A DNA stretch of 64,000 nucleotides from a candidate division Zixibacteria bacterium SM23_81 (GTDB lineage: Bacteria; SM23-81): positions 58,461 through 122,460 of the forward strand of contig LJUY01000004.1 of NCBI GenBank assembly GCA_001304015.1, written 5' to 3'. Position 1 is the stretch's first letter; the number at the start of each line of letters is the position of its first letter. Of the stretch, positions 17,845-27,204 are shown one piece after another. The notes under the pieces were generated by a model. It did no database searches and had not been told where the DNA came from. It saw nothing but the letters and a program-made list of their open reading frames with translations. Both the position numbers and the translations under genes were made by a program.

Positions 17845-20800
17845 TTACTTGAGGAACACCATTTTGATCGTCTTCTCAAAAGCACCCGCCTTCAACCAGC
17901 AGAAATACATACCACTGGCCAGCTCATCGGCATCCCAACGCACTGTATAGAAGTTGGCTTTCTGATGGGCATCCACCAAGGTGGCCACCTCGGCGCCCAA
18001 GACGTTGTATACCTTCAAGGTCACATGCGCGTCTTTAGGAATAGCATATTTGATCTCGGTGGTTGGATTGAAGGGGTTAGGATAGTTTTGATGGAGGGCA
18101 TAGGTTTTCGGCACAGCCGCGCCGCCGGCAGCTGCTGAGCCAACCAGTTCTACAGGCACGGGTGGTTGGGCACAGATGACCACATCATCTATCTTCCAGT
18201 CATCCGCGTAGTCGCCTTGATAGACGAAGGCCAGATAGATGGTCTGCCCTTCGAAAGCCGCCATGCTGATGGGGCCAATCTCCTCCCAAGCGTAGCCGCT
18301 GCCGTAGTCTATTTCCTGTAACTCGATGAAGTCGCCGTATCCGCTGGGGCCTCCGCCAATGCTGGGATCGCCGCTGCCGGCTGAGATCCAGACACCATGA
18401 TAGTGATAGAAGCTGAAGTAGCTCCGGTATTCGTAGAAGTCCAGAGCGTATTCGGCCTTGTCAGCGGGAATGCTTATGGCTGGGGTCACCAGCCAGTCGT
18501 CGCACAGGTTAACTACGTCGTCATCATCATGCCAGGCACAGCAGGCGTCGTCGTGGCCTGAGGTGCTCTTCTGCCAGCCGGCCTGGTCGTATAGCTGATA
18601 TTCGGTCCAGCTGGCGGGCGGGAAGACATCACAGAAACTCTCGCGCAGAAGAGCTGTATCCAGTACCAGGTAGAAATCCTGAATGGTGATCGAATCCTCT
18701 ACAACAGCCACATCTTCCACCGTTTCGGAGTGATAACCACCAGCCTCGAGGGTGACGTCATAATCGCCGATAGGCAAATCATTGAAGGAGTAGTAACAGC
18801 TTGCATCGGTGGTATCGAATATTGTAACCAGATCGCCCACTGCGGTGGCGATGGCGCCGGCGATGGGAGTCTTGGTAGACTCGTACACATGGCCTTCCAG
18901 ATCGCCAGTGGTGAGTGCCTGTCTGGTATAAGCTCGGATCATGAAGTTCGCTGAATCGCCATTGGCATCGGCATACTCCGACCAAACGCCAGTTGTGGGA
19001 TCGCGCTTCCAGGAGCGGTGGGCCATGTCTCCATCTTGGTCCATTTCCAGGGCCTCACACTTGGGAGCCACTGTAATCTGAGCTTTTGCCACGTAAAAAT
19101 CGCCGTTTGTGATAACCAGCGTGGGATGGATGCACACGTAGGCCCAGTCCAGCGTGTACGGCGGTGAAGTACCGCCAGAGGGCAGTCCGCCCACAACGTT
19201 GCCGATGGAGCCAGTTGTGTCGGGACCGTAGATCATGGTTCCCGGCGCGCCGTCCACGCCATCGTCGTCATAGATCTCCACAGCGAGTTGCTGGTGGGTC
19301 TCGTCGGGCCAATCGGTGAAGATGCCCAGCTTTACGGCGTTTAAGGTGCAGGGATAGACCGGTGGTGTGAATTGAACAGCGAACCTTCCATTCTCATAGG
19401 TGGGACTCCAGTAGGTGGCATTCTCAACCGTGCCGTCGTCGTAAATAAGCTCAAGCCCTAAAAATTCCTGGATATCAAAGGAGTAATATTCCCCAGGTGC
19501 GCCGGGCGGATTGGTACTAACCATGCCGGAGTCATCTGTAGCCTGGATGTAGTAATTGATGGTGCCGTAGCTCAACGTTGGTAGTTCGACGCTGTACTCG
19601 TTGCGCAGCACTCCAGCGAGGGACATAGGTGCCTCACTGAAGACCTTGAGAGCCGTCTCGTAGAAGACGCTGGCGGTGAATTCCTCCACATCGGTGATGA
19701 TGGCTGTGATGGTCGGAGTGGTGTCCTCGGTGTCGCCCTTGTGATCGTGGGTGATCTCCGGAGGTTCGTTAACGTAAATGTACTCCTGGACCACCACGTT
19801 GTCCACGGACCACTCGTCGGCATAGTCGCCCTGATAGCGGAAGGCCAGGTGAATGTCCTGACCAGTATAGGCCACCAAGCTGATGTCCTCAACGGCCTCC
19901 CACGTATCCTCGGTGCCAGAACCGATCTCATACAACTCCACGAACTGGCCATCATTGGGATCGCCGCTGCTGGTTGAGATCATAACCCCGTGGTACTCAT
20001 AATAGCTGCTATATTTCTCATACTGCATGAACTCAAGCTTGTAGGCCGACTTTGCCGGCAGGCTCATCTGTGGGGTGACCAACCAATCATCGCAGCCAGT
20101 GGTCACGTTATCATCATCATGGAAAGCGCAGAAGAGGTCATCGCAGCCCGAGGTGCCATGCATCCAACCAGCGGGATCGCCCAGTTGATACTCGGCCCAG
20201 CCTGGAGGCGGGAATATGCCACCGAAATCCTGAAACAGCGTCCCAGAATATCCGTAGCCGGACATGGAAATGTAGCTTTCTACCTTAGCAGCGTCGTGAG
20301 TCACCGTCAGTGTGGCTGTCTCCTCGAGCTCGGCAGTAGGCGTGAAGGTGACGGTTACCACCAGAGAGTCGCCGGGGAGAATCACCTGCGGTATGCCGGG
20401 AAAGTCATGTGTGAAGTGTCCATTATCGGAGTTGATGTCAGATACCGTCAAGTCGATGCCGCCGGTGCTATAGATAATTAAGGGCAGAGAGGCCGAGTCG
20501 CCGATGACTATGGGACCAAAACCAAGATCCTTGGTGTTGAAAGAAATCGCTGGCAGGGGCGGAACCCAGATCTCCGGGCCTTTGAAGTCGTCCAAGTACA
20601 GATAATACTCTTGCACCGAGACGCAACGTACGGCCGCATAGATGTCGTTGCCATCGTATATGTCAAGAGGGATCTTATGCTCTATCCATAAGTTTGGGTG
20701 ATTGAGGTAAGAATACACCATATCAGTGAAGTCACCGATAGTGTTGCCCGTCGTGGAGATCCACAGCTCGAAATCCTCTGGATAATATGAGCTATAAGAG

Positions 20801-21216
20801 TAAGCCCAGAACTTCAAAGTGTCAGCCGTGCCAGCATTGCAGACCAGCTTGGGGGTAACCAACCAGTCGTCACAGCCCGAGGAGTTATGGTGCACGCGAG
20901 CCACATAGTCGCCGCCGTGAGCGCTGGTGGTGGAGTAAACCTCCCACTGGTAGCTGTCGCCGTCCTCGTTGTACACCGTCCAATCTGCGGGGATGACGCC
21001 GCCCTCAAATCCCTCGCTCAGCGGTCGCATCAGCTCGGTCCGGGGTTCACCTAGGAAGGGATTTCCAGAAGGTTGTGAATCTTGTTTGCAGGGCTCCGCC
21101 TTTTTCTCTGCCAACGGAGGGAGCCCGCTTCGCTCAACCATCTGGTGAGCGAAAACCTCTCTAGAGCCGATGAGGGCCAGGACCATCAACAGGAGGGTCG
21201 TCAATCTCTTGCTCAT
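17845..21216 (-). CDS. Large secreted protein with three choice-of-anchor J domains and type A sorting domain
   Basis: 1123 residues; of two adjacent ATGs the second (21216) has better spacing from GAGG. A signal peptide ending VFA is followed by three cleaved-adhesin/choice-of-anchor J lectin-like modules (about residues 67-215, 335-500 and 850-1010). Each carries GCDDWLVTP or LCDDWLVTP, and the latter two end in an IxLAFxYQGDYADxW element. Between them lie an ASH-like beta domain (about 225-335, LGFGPIVIGDSASLPLIIYSTG), a segment with IYDDGTVENATYW, and a carboxypeptidase-regulatory-like domain (about 795-865). The sorting tail starts at HQNYPNPFNPTTEIKYAIP. These modules are found on secreted peptidases and adhesins, but no catalytic domain is visible. 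Probably a surface glycan- or protein-binding scaffold. Confidence 0.85.
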   Translation of the reverse strand: MSKRLTTLLLMVLALIGSREVFAHQMVERSGLPPLAEKKAEPCKQDSQPSGNPFLGEPRTELMRPLSEGFEGGVIPADWTVYNEDGDSYQWEVYSTTSAHGGDYVARVHHNSSGCDDWLVTPKLVCNAGTADTLKFWAYSYSSYYPEDFELWISTTGNTIGDFTDMVYSYLNHPNLWIEHKIPLDIYDGNDIYAAVRCVSVQEYYLYLDDFKGPEIWVPPLPAISFNTKDLGFGPIVIGDSASLPLIIYSTGGIDLTVSDINSDNGHFTHDFPGIPQVILPGDSLVVTVTFTPTAELEETATLTVTHDAAKVESYISMSGYGYSGTLFQDFGGIFPPPGWAEYQLGDPAGWMHGTSGCDDLFCAFHDDDNVTTGCDDWLVTPQMSLPAKSAYKLEFMQYEKYSSYYEYHGVMISTSSGDPNDGQFVELYEIGSGTEDTWEAVEDISLVAYTGQDIHLAFRYQGDYADEWSVDNVVVQEYIYVNEPPEITHDHKGDTEDTTPTITAIITDVEEFTASVFYETALKVFSEAPMSLAGVLRNEYSVELPTLSYGTINYYIQATDDSGMVSTNPPGAPGEYYSFDIQEFLGLELIYDDGTVENATYWSPTYENGRFAVQFTPPVYPCTLNAVKLGIFTDWPDETHQQLAVEIYDDDGVDGAPGTMIYGPDTTGSIGNVVGGLPSGGTSPPYTLDWAYVCIHPTLVITNGDFYVAKAQITVAPKCEALEMDQDGDMAHRSWKRDPTTGVWSEYADANGDSANFMIRAYTRQALTTGDLEGHVYESTKTPIAGAIATAVGDLVTIFDTTDASCYYSFNDLPIGDYDVTLEAGGYHSETVEDVAVVEDSITIQDFYLVLDTALLRESFCDVFPPASWTEYQLYDQAGWQKSTSGHDDACCAWHDDDDVVNLCDDWLVTPAISIPADKAEYALDFYEYRSYFSFYHYHGVWISAGSGDPSIGGGPSGYGDFIELQEIDYGSGYAWEEIGPISMAAFEGQTIYLAFVYQGDYADDWKIDDVVICAQPPVPVELVGSAAAGGAAVPKTYALHQNYPNPFNPTTEIKYAIPKDAHVTLKVYNVLGAEVATLVDAHQKANFYTVRWDADELASGMYFCWLKAGAFEKTIKMVFLK

Positions 21217-21283
21217 CATGTTCCTCGCAATCTATCGATCTAAATCTCCAAGAAGGGCTTTCTCACTTAAAGCTGATTTCATA

Positions 21284-23059
21284 TCATTTGATGAGAAGCA
21301 TCTTAACAGTTTTCTCAAAACCTCCAACTTTCAACTGGCAGAAGTACAACCCACTGCTCACCTCCAAGCCCCTGTTATTCTCACCATTCCAACTGATCTC
21401 ATAATCTCCAGCTCTTTGAACCGCATCCACCAAAGTCCGCACCTCCTGGCCACGAATATTGAAAATCTTCAGGATTACGTGACAATCCACCGGGATCTGA
21501 TACCGGATCTGCGTGCTTGCGTTGAAAGGATTGGGATAGTTCTGGATCAGCATGAAGGCCTGTGGTAAAAAAATTCCAGAAGTTAATGGCTCTATGGATG
21601 TGCCTTCTACATTAAGCTTGGCCACAAAGATGTCCGCGTAGTTACCAGTGATCGAGGTGCTGTAAGCTCCTGGTGTGGTGGGAAAGTCTGAGGACTTGGT
21701 TTCTCCCGTTGCGTAGATATATCCCCAGCCATCTATGAAGATGTCCCAGCCGAAGTCGACGGCATTTCCTCCCAGGAAGGTAGCATACTCAAGATCACTT
21801 CCTGTGGGGTCGAGCTTGGCCACAAAAGCGTCTGAGTAATAGCCGCTATGAGCGGTGCAATAAGCACCGGCGGTAGCGGGAAAGTTCTCCGACCACGTGT
21901 AACCCGTCAAGTAAGCGCTACCAGAGCTGTCTACGGTGATACTGAGACCTTCATCACCAGCGTTCCCGCCCAGATAGGTGCTGTATTCCAATGCGTTCGT
22001 GGCGTGATGAAGTTTCGTCACAAAGGCATCTGTGCTGGCGACGCCGCCATGTTCGGTGTCGTAAGCACCGGCAGTTGTGGGAAAATCGGCTGAGGACGTT
22101 TTTCCTGTAACGAGTGCATCGCCAAAATTGTCTACGGTGATGGAATAACCATAGTCGGCACCAGTTCCGCCTATGAAGGAGGAATGGATAAGGGTGGCGC
22201 CCATTGGATCAAACCTGGCCACAAAAACATCGTGACCTCCATTATGGGTGGTATCATAAGCGCCCGCGGTGGTGGGAAAATCCGAGGATGCGCTGTTTCC
22301 CGTCACATAGGCATATCCGGAGGTGTCCAAAGCGATATCATGGCCATCATCCACATCTGTTCCCCCCAGGAAAGTGGCATACTCCAATTCACTTCCCGAG
22401 GCATTTAGCTTGGCCACAAAAGCATCCCAATTGCCGCCATTGTAAGTGCTATCGAAAGCCCCCCCTGTGGCGGGAAAGTCCTGAGAGTTTGTGTATCCGG
22501 TCACAAAAGCGCTGCCAGAGTCGTCCACAGCGAGCCCCTTTCCCCAGTCTGAGTTGCTCCCCCCGAGGAAGGTGGCATATTCCAGAAGGCTCCCCGAAGG
22601 ATCGAGCTTGATGAGGGTGACGTCCCGAGATCCATTGTAGATGGCGTCGAAAGCACCATTTGTGGTGGGGAAGTCATCAGAGACGGTGACGCCGACCACA
22701 TAGATGTAACCGTAATGGTCGACGAAGATGTCCTTCCCCTCGTCATCGTCGCTTCCCCCCAGCAAAGTGGCGAAGACGAGTGAGTCACCCAAGGGATGGA
22801 GCTTAGCTAGGACAACATCGCGACCGCCGTGTGTCGTATCGATGTCGCCAGATTTAGTGGGAAAGTCGTCAGAGGTCGTGACGCCGGTCACGTAGATATA
22901 GCCGGTGTCGTCTACAAAGATGCCGTAGCCCAGATCATAATCGCTGCCTCCCAGAAAGGTGCTCCAAGCCAAATCGCTCTTGTCGGCCCAGTTATTATTG
23001 CTGAAGAAAATAGAAGAGAGCGCGACGAACAGAAGGCAAATTTTTATAGTCGATTTCAT
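21284..23059 (-). CDS. Secreted SBBP beta-propeller-repeat protein with type A sorting domain
   Basis: 591 residues; AGGAGGATATAAAG precedes the ATG. After a signal peptide come about eight ~55-residue repeats of the SBBP type (LEYATFLGGxxxDxGxxIxVDxxGxAYVTGxTxSxDFPTTAGAYDT), predicted to form a beta propeller, spanning about residues 30-495. The tail has IQNYPNPFNASTQIRYQIP and SSGLYFCQLKVGGFEKTVKM. A second protein of the same design is at 38683. SBBP proteins are abundant in environmental genomes but have no assigned biochemical role. The gene lies 67 bases upstream of the 17845 gene on the same strand, so the two may be one transcription unit driven from the promoter at 23126-23154. Confidence 0.88.
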   Translation of the reverse strand: MKSTIKICLLFVALSSIFFSNNNWADKSDLAWSTFLGGSDYDLGYGIFVDDTGYIYVTGVTTSDDFPTKSGDIDTTHGGRDVVLAKLHPLGDSLVFATLLGGSDDDEGKDIFVDHYGYIYVVGVTVSDDFPTTNGAFDAIYNGSRDVTLIKLDPSGSLLEYATFLGGSNSDWGKGLAVDDSGSAFVTGYTNSQDFPATGGAFDSTYNGGNWDAFVAKLNASGSELEYATFLGGTDVDDGHDIALDTSGYAYVTGNSASSDFPTTAGAYDTTHNGGHDVFVARFDPMGATLIHSSFIGGTGADYGYSITVDNFGDALVTGKTSSADFPTTAGAYDTEHGGVASTDAFVTKLHHATNALEYSTYLGGNAGDEGLSITVDSSGSAYLTGYTWSENFPATAGAYCTAHSGYYSDAFVAKLDPTGSDLEYATFLGGNAVDFGWDIFIDGWGYIYATGETKSSDFPTTPGAYSTSITGNYADIFVAKLNVEGTSIEPLTSGIFLPQAFMLIQNYPNPFNASTQIRYQIPVDCHVILKIFNIRGQEVRTLVDAVQRAGDYEISWNGENNRGLEVSSGLYFCQLKVGGFEKTVKMLLIK

Positions 23060-23125
23060 CTTTATATCCTCCTGATTCCCGTTTCGTCATCACCTGAGAT
23101 GCTAGAGAGAAACATAGCCATTTTT

Positions 23126-23154
23126 ATTTTATCAGAGAATAGGCTTTTTGTCAA
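23126..23154 (-). promoter_or_regulatory. Sigma-70 type promoter of the first SBBP gene
   Basis: On the minus strand TTGACA (23149-23154), 17 bases, TAAAAT (23126-23131). The spacer begins AAAAGCC. The second SBBP gene has the same -35 and a spacer beginning GAAAAGCC (40746-40774). Confidence 0.75.
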
Positions 23155-23348
23155 GAAGTTTTCCATTTTCTCTGACTTTTAAGATGAAAGATGTCAAGAG
23201 CTTTATCCGCCAGAGGATCCTTGACTCGAAGGGTAAGTATAAATATTCTAGGATGATTATGATTTGATATTGGGCGAATGCTTTCGATGATCATATTGGA
23301 GGGAGGTTGAATGAGAATCGATAATTTTAGCAAACCATCAATTTTCCC

Positions 23349-23377
23349 CTGACATTTCCGCTAAAATTCACTATATT
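23349..23377 (+). promoter_or_regulatory. Sigma-70 type promoter of the sigma-54 activator gene
   Basis: CTGACA at 23349-23354, 17 bases, TATATT at 23372-23377. The start point would fall near 23384, which excludes the GTG at 23383 as a practical start and supports the ATG at 23431. Confidence 0.55.
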
Positions 23378-23430
23378 ACGCTGTGGTGGTAAGGAACTTT
23401 TTGGGAAATATCCTTGGGGAAGATCTTGCC

Positions 23431-25344
23431 ATGAATGATGAAGACAAATCCAAGGTGCAGTTGATCAGAGAACTCGCCGAGCTGCGGCAGCACGTTTTGG
23501 AATTCAAAGCACGTGAAAGGAAACTCCTTCAGGAGGCAAAAGAGGCCCTCAAGGAGAGCGAGGAAAAATACCGCATGGCCTTTGAATGGACGGGCACGGC
23601 CATGATGGTGGTTGACGAGGACACCATGATCTCCATGGCAAACCATAAGGCGGAGGAGGTAACGGGATATCCCGCGGAGGAGGTCAATGAGCGGCGCAGG
23701 TGGCCCGAGTTCATCGTGGATGAAGATCTTCCCAGGATGTTGGAATACCACAAGCAGAGAAGAATAGATCCGGAGTCCGTCCCCAATGAGTACGAGTTCC
23801 GCATGCGCCACAAGAGCGGCGAGATAAGGGACATCTTCATCAACGTCAGCATGATACCGGGCACCAAGAAGAGCCTCATATCCCTCATCGACATCACTCG
23901 GCGGAAAAAGATGGAGAGAGCGCTCAGGGAAAGCGAAGAGCGTTTCCGAAACATCTTCTCTCAGTCTCCCATCGGCAATGCCTTGTTCGGATCAGACGGC
24001 AAGTTAACAGACATGAACGGTGCTTTTCGAAAGCTGTTCGGTATATCCGATGACCTCTCGGAGAAAACGCCCTATGACCTTTTTACGAATTTCAACATCC
24101 CCGATGAGGTGATACGTATCTTAAAAAGAGGGAAGGGCGCCGATCACGAATCTTATTTCGACTTTGGAGCACAGGGCAAAGGGAAAGTCGTTTTTGAGAA
24201 AATGGGGCTCCGTTACCTTCGTTGGCACCTCACCCCCATGGGAATGGAAAGCGAAAAGGACCCGGTGTTTCTGGCTCAGGTCCAGGATATCACCGAGCGC
24301 AAGAAAGCTGAAGAGGCCGAGTTGAAGAAAGTGCGGGCGGCAGCGAACGAGGCCAAGCGGTTGGCCGCCGGGCTGAAAAAGGAGATCATTCGACTCACCA
24401 GTTACCACGATATCATCAGTCGTCATCCGGAGATGAAGAAGATCTTCAACATGCTGCCCGAGGTCGCTCAGACCACAGCTACTGTTCTGATCACTGGAGA
24501 AAGCGGCACCGGCAAGGAGCTCATAGCCAGATCACTTCACGAGTTGGGACCCAGAAAAAAGAGGCCCTTTATAACCATAAACTGCAGTGCGTTGCCGGAT
24601 ACCCTGTTGGAATCGGAGCTGTTCGGCTATAAAGCGGGTGCCTTTACCGACGCCAAAAAGGATAAGCCTGGGAAATTCGCCCTGGCCGATGGGGGGACGG
24701 TTTTCCTCGATGAGATCGGCGATCTCTCTCCATCCGTTCAGGTCAAGCTGCTCCGGGTGCTTCAGGAGAAAGCCTTCGAGCCCCTGGGAGATACGCAATC
24801 CATCACCGTGGATGTGCGCGTCCTCGCGGCCACCAACAGAGATCTTTCCGCTTTGATTAAAGAGGGCAAATTCCGGAAAGATCTCTATTATCGGATCAAA
24901 GTGCTGAGCATTGACCTTCCGCCCCTCCGGGAACGGCGCAGTGACATACCCATTCTGTGCGATGATTTCATAGAGACATTCAACACCCGGTATCAAAAAA
25001 AGATCACCGGGGTCTCCGACGAGGTTCTGGACACCTTGCTGTCTTACGATTTCCCCGGAAACATCCGGGAGCTGGAGAATATCATCGAACACGCCTTCAT
25101 CTTCTGCAAAGGTGATCTCATCGAGATGGAGCACCTCCCTCTAGAATTGGGGGGAGAGGCCAAAGAGCGGGACGTCGTGAAGGCCATGTCGGGCGTGAAA
25201 AATCTCAAGGAGCTGGAGAAGCTTTATCTTCAGAACGTCCTGGCCGAAACGGGCGGGAATAAGACATTGGCCGCTAAGAGACTGAGCATTCACAAGGCCA
25301 CTCTTTTTCGAAAATTGAAACAGCTGGGGATAACTAAAAAATAG
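23431..25344 (+). CDS. Sigma-54-dependent transcriptional activator with two PAS domains
   Basis: 637 residues from ATG 23431; MNDEDKSKVQLIRELAELRQ is a common opening of such proteins. Two PAS/PAC sensor modules follow a short coiled coil (about 45-155 and 165-295), then a linker helix and the AAA+ domain: Walker A GESGTGKE near 356, GAFTDA near 403, Walker B VFLDEIGD near 425 and the arginine-rich PPLRERRSDIP. The sigma-54-contacting loop, usually GAFTGA, reads GAFTDA, a variant seen in this PAS subgroup. The C-terminus is a Fis-type helix-turn-helix (NKTLAAKRLSIHKATLFRKL). No receiver or transmembrane segment is present, so a cytoplasmic small-molecule, redox or haem signal is likely. A sigma-54 promoter with paired dyads lies 160-300 bases beyond its stop and is the likely target. 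Confidence 0.93.
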   Translation: MNDEDKSKVQLIRELAELRQHVLEFKARERKLLQEAKEALKESEEKYRMAFEWTGTAMMVVDEDTMISMANHKAEEVTGYPAEEVNERRRWPEFIVDEDLPRMLEYHKQRRIDPESVPNEYEFRMRHKSGEIRDIFINVSMIPGTKKSLISLIDITRRKKMERALRESEERFRNIFSQSPIGNALFGSDGKLTDMNGAFRKLFGISDDLSEKTPYDLFTNFNIPDEVIRILKRGKGADHESYFDFGAQGKGKVVFEKMGLRYLRWHLTPMGMESEKDPVFLAQVQDITERKKAEEAELKKVRAAANEAKRLAAGLKKEIIRLTSYHDIISRHPEMKKIFNMLPEVAQTTATVLITGESGTGKELIARSLHELGPRKKRPFITINCSALPDTLLESELFGYKAGAFTDAKKDKPGKFALADGGTVFLDEIGDLSPSVQVKLLRVLQEKAFEPLGDTQSITVDVRVLAATNRDLSALIKEGKFRKDLYYRIKVLSIDLPPLRERRSDIPILCDDFIETFNTRYQKKITGVSDEVLDTLLSYDFPGNIRELENIIEHAFIFCKGDLIEMEHLPLELGGEAKERDVVKAMSGVKNLKELEKLYLQNVLAETGGNKTLAAKRLSIHKATLFRKLKQLGITKK

Positions 25345-25380
25345 CAGTTGTCCTCAATCATCAGAGGTATCATCACCTCG

Positions 25381-25411
25381 ACCCCCTTCCGATCCTGGAG
25401 GGGGGTTTTTT
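25381..25411 (+). terminator. Rho-independent terminator of the activator gene
   Basis: ACCCCCTTCC, loop, GGAGGGGGGTTTTTT, 37 bases after the stop codon. It separates the activator transcript from the sigma-54 unit. Confidence 0.85.
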
Positions 25412-25504
25412 CATATTTAAACAGAGTGTCACAAGACTTTGGCATTGCTCCCTGCACGCTCTTCTTGTGATCTTCGATTATCCTGGACTTTTCTCAGTCA
25501 ACCA

Positions 25505-25550
25505 GTCGCATAGATGCAACCGATACTTCGAGTAGTCGCGTATTTGCGAC
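25505..25550 (+). promoter_or_regulatory. Paired 16-bp dyads: upstream activating sequences for sigma-54 promoter 1
   Basis: GTCGCATAGATGCAAC at 25505-25520 and GTCGCGTATTTGCGAC at 25535-25550, both dyads of the form GTCGC-N6-GCRAC, 30 bases apart start to start. They lie 94-124 bases upstream of the -24 GG, the classical position for enhancer-binding protein sites. The same pair with the same spacing occurs at 37946-37991. Confidence 0.8.
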
Positions 25551-25626
25551 CATCCTTGAATTGCATAAATATCTCCGAATCGTTTTAATCCTATAAACAG
25601 CAACTGTTTAATTAGCTGGCCAACAC

Positions 25627-25643
25627 TTGGCACGCCATTTGTA
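25627..25643 (+). promoter_or_regulatory. Sigma-54 (RpoN) promoter 1
   Basis: TTGGCACGCCATTTGTA: -24 element TTGGCACG with GG at 25629-25630 and -12 element TTTGT at the correct ten-base spacing (consensus TTGC; here TTGT). The first gene starts at 25693. Confidence 0.85.
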
Positions 25644-25692
25644 TGGTCAACTGAATAGTAACGTCCCATAGACCGCGTTGAAGGAGTTCACG

Positions 25693-26556
25693 ATGTTCCG
25701 CACATTGGCTCTATCAGGTTTCCTGATGCTCTTTGCCGTCACGACCGCATCGGCTCAAGAGCAGGTTTTTTGCTCTGCTCAAAACAGTGATAATCTTCTG
25801 GAAACCTGCTGGGATGAGTTGATACAAGCGGCCAATGGACTCGAATCAGTTCATGTGAATGTCTCGCGTGACGTTGCCAGATCTTACAATTTCAATCCAC
25901 AAACTTCTCCAAAACTTCCCTCACATCCTCATACAAAAACGAGTGAGAGACTATCCCGGCAGGGTAATCCCTTTTTGGAACGGCGGTCTTTTTGGCTCAC
26001 GGAGTTCGGTTACAGCCTCAGGTTTAGAGTTCCCACCAAGGTTCAACAGGTCAAACCTCACAGTTATGGCTATGAATGGATAGGCGCAGAGAGTTATACG
26101 CCAGCAAAACGCAACTTCACCTGGGAAGTGGGGCACATGCGCACCAAGGGCCGTGGTTCCGCCCTGGGGGTGGCTCTGTTTTTCGGCACCGACGCCAACG
26201 ATGTACTGCGATTCGGTGTTAAACCCAGGTACCGCCGCAGGTTGGATAGGAAAACTAGCCTCGATATCGCCCCGGGGATACTGATCAGGGGAAGCGATCC
26301 TCTGGAATCGATCTTTCCAGGATTTACTGCGCACGTGGGGTTGAATTTCGAGGACACTTTTATCCTTTACGGTCAGATGGAAGCGAACCGTACGGAGAAA
26401 TACGGCACCGATGTGGCGTGGTACGGAGGGATAAAATTGGGCTCCTCTCCAGGCCTGATCGCCGGTGCGGTTTACGGCCTCATTAAGGTTATCGGAACAA
26501 TGGACTTCGGGGCGGATACGGGTGGTGGGGGCTCTTTTGGTGGATGCGGTGGGTGA
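25693..26556 (+). CDS. Secreted protein of unknown function, first gene behind sigma-54 promoter 1
   Basis: 287 residues; the ATG at 25693 follows AAGGAG at good distance and opens a signal peptide ending ASAQ. Not a recognised family. The mature protein starts with a short stretch holding two cysteines (FCSAQ and LETCW), then a linker, then from about residue 95 alternating polar and aromatic strands (FWLTEFGYSLRFRVP, FTWEVGHMRT, SALGVALFFGTD, LRFGVKPRYRRRL, FILYGQMEANR, DVAWYGGIKLG) like a small outer-membrane barrel. It ends in a glycine-rich tail GGGGSFGGCGG with a single cysteine. It probably resides in the outer membrane or periplasm. The cysteine-tipped glycine tail is unusual. It is separated by 63 bases from the next gene, with no terminator. 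Confidence 0.6.
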   Translation: MFRTLALSGFLMLFAVTTASAQEQVFCSAQNSDNLLETCWDELIQAANGLESVHVNVSRDVARSYNFNPQTSPKLPSHPHTKTSERLSRQGNPFLERRSFWLTEFGYSLRFRVPTKVQQVKPHSYGYEWIGAESYTPAKRNFTWEVGHMRTKGRGSALGVALFFGTDANDVLRFGVKPRYRRRLDRKTSLDIAPGILIRGSDPLESIFPGFTAHVGLNFEDTFILYGQMEANRTEKYGTDVAWYGGIKLGSSPGLIAGAVYGLIKVIGTMDFGADTGGGGSFGGCGG

Positions 26557-26619
26557 TAGGTATTTCTGCAGTCCCCGGTTCGGGAGACGCTGATTTCCGT
26601 TCTGAAAAAGGAGAATACC

Positions 26620-27159
26620 ATGTTGGCCAAAATCTTCAAGATACTGCCTACCGTTGTCATCGCCCTGATGGTGATCCCGGAGGCCAATTGTCAGGCACAG
26701 CCATACAAAGTCTGTTTGGAGAAAACGCTTCTCAAAATCGAGCCCGGTGAGAAAATTAAGATCCTCGATCACGACGGAAATTCAATCAGCGGGCGTCTTG
26801 TAGCAATAAATTTAGACAAGTCCATCGTCACCATGAGCCAAACCGTAACTAGGCATGGAAGGTTCGCATGTCAATCTTTAACTGTCAACGGAAGGGATAT
26901 CTCGGAGATCAAATTCCTAAAAACAGGGAAATTCGATGCCAAGTATATAGGAATTGGATTCGGTGCTGGTGGGTTTGTAGGCATGATTGTGGGCGGTCAC
27001 ATTGGGCAATCGAAAAGTAGCGGGGCTATTGCAGATTTTTCAGGTCTTGAAGGTATGGTATGGGGCGCTGGCATCGGTGCGGGAGTTGGTCTATTGCTGG
27101 GAACTATTTTACCGCCTTTAATTCCTGCGAAATACGAGACCATCAAATGCAAATCGTGA
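26620..27159 (+). CDS. Envelope protein with Sm-like motif and glycine-zipper segments
   Basis: 179 residues; AAGGAG lies seven bases before the ATG. A signal peptide (ILPTVVIALMVIPEANC) is followed by a small beta region, KIKILDHDGNSISGRLVAINLDKSIVTM and ISEIKFLKTGKFD, resembling the DG...G.L pattern of the 16418, 27205 and 62312 products. Two glycine-zipper hydrophobic segments follow (YIGIGFGAGGFVGMIVGGHI and MVWGAGIGAGVGLLLGTILP), like those of outer-membrane-associated Slp/YMGG proteins. The cysteine in EANC is a possible but atypical lipobox. Family not recognised. Second gene of the sigma-54 unit. Confidence 0.65.
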   Translation: MLAKIFKILPTVVIALMVIPEANCQAQPYKVCLEKTLLKIEPGEKIKILDHDGNSISGRLVAINLDKSIVTMSQTVTRHGRFACQSLTVNGRDISEIKFLKTGKFDAKYIGIGFGAGGFVGMIVGGHIGQSKSSGAIADFSGLEGMVWGAGIGAGVGLLLGTILPPLIPAKYETIKCKS

Positions 27160-27204
27160 AACGCTTATTCTGAGGTGAACTTCTCTTTAAGAAAGGAGGC
27201 AGCC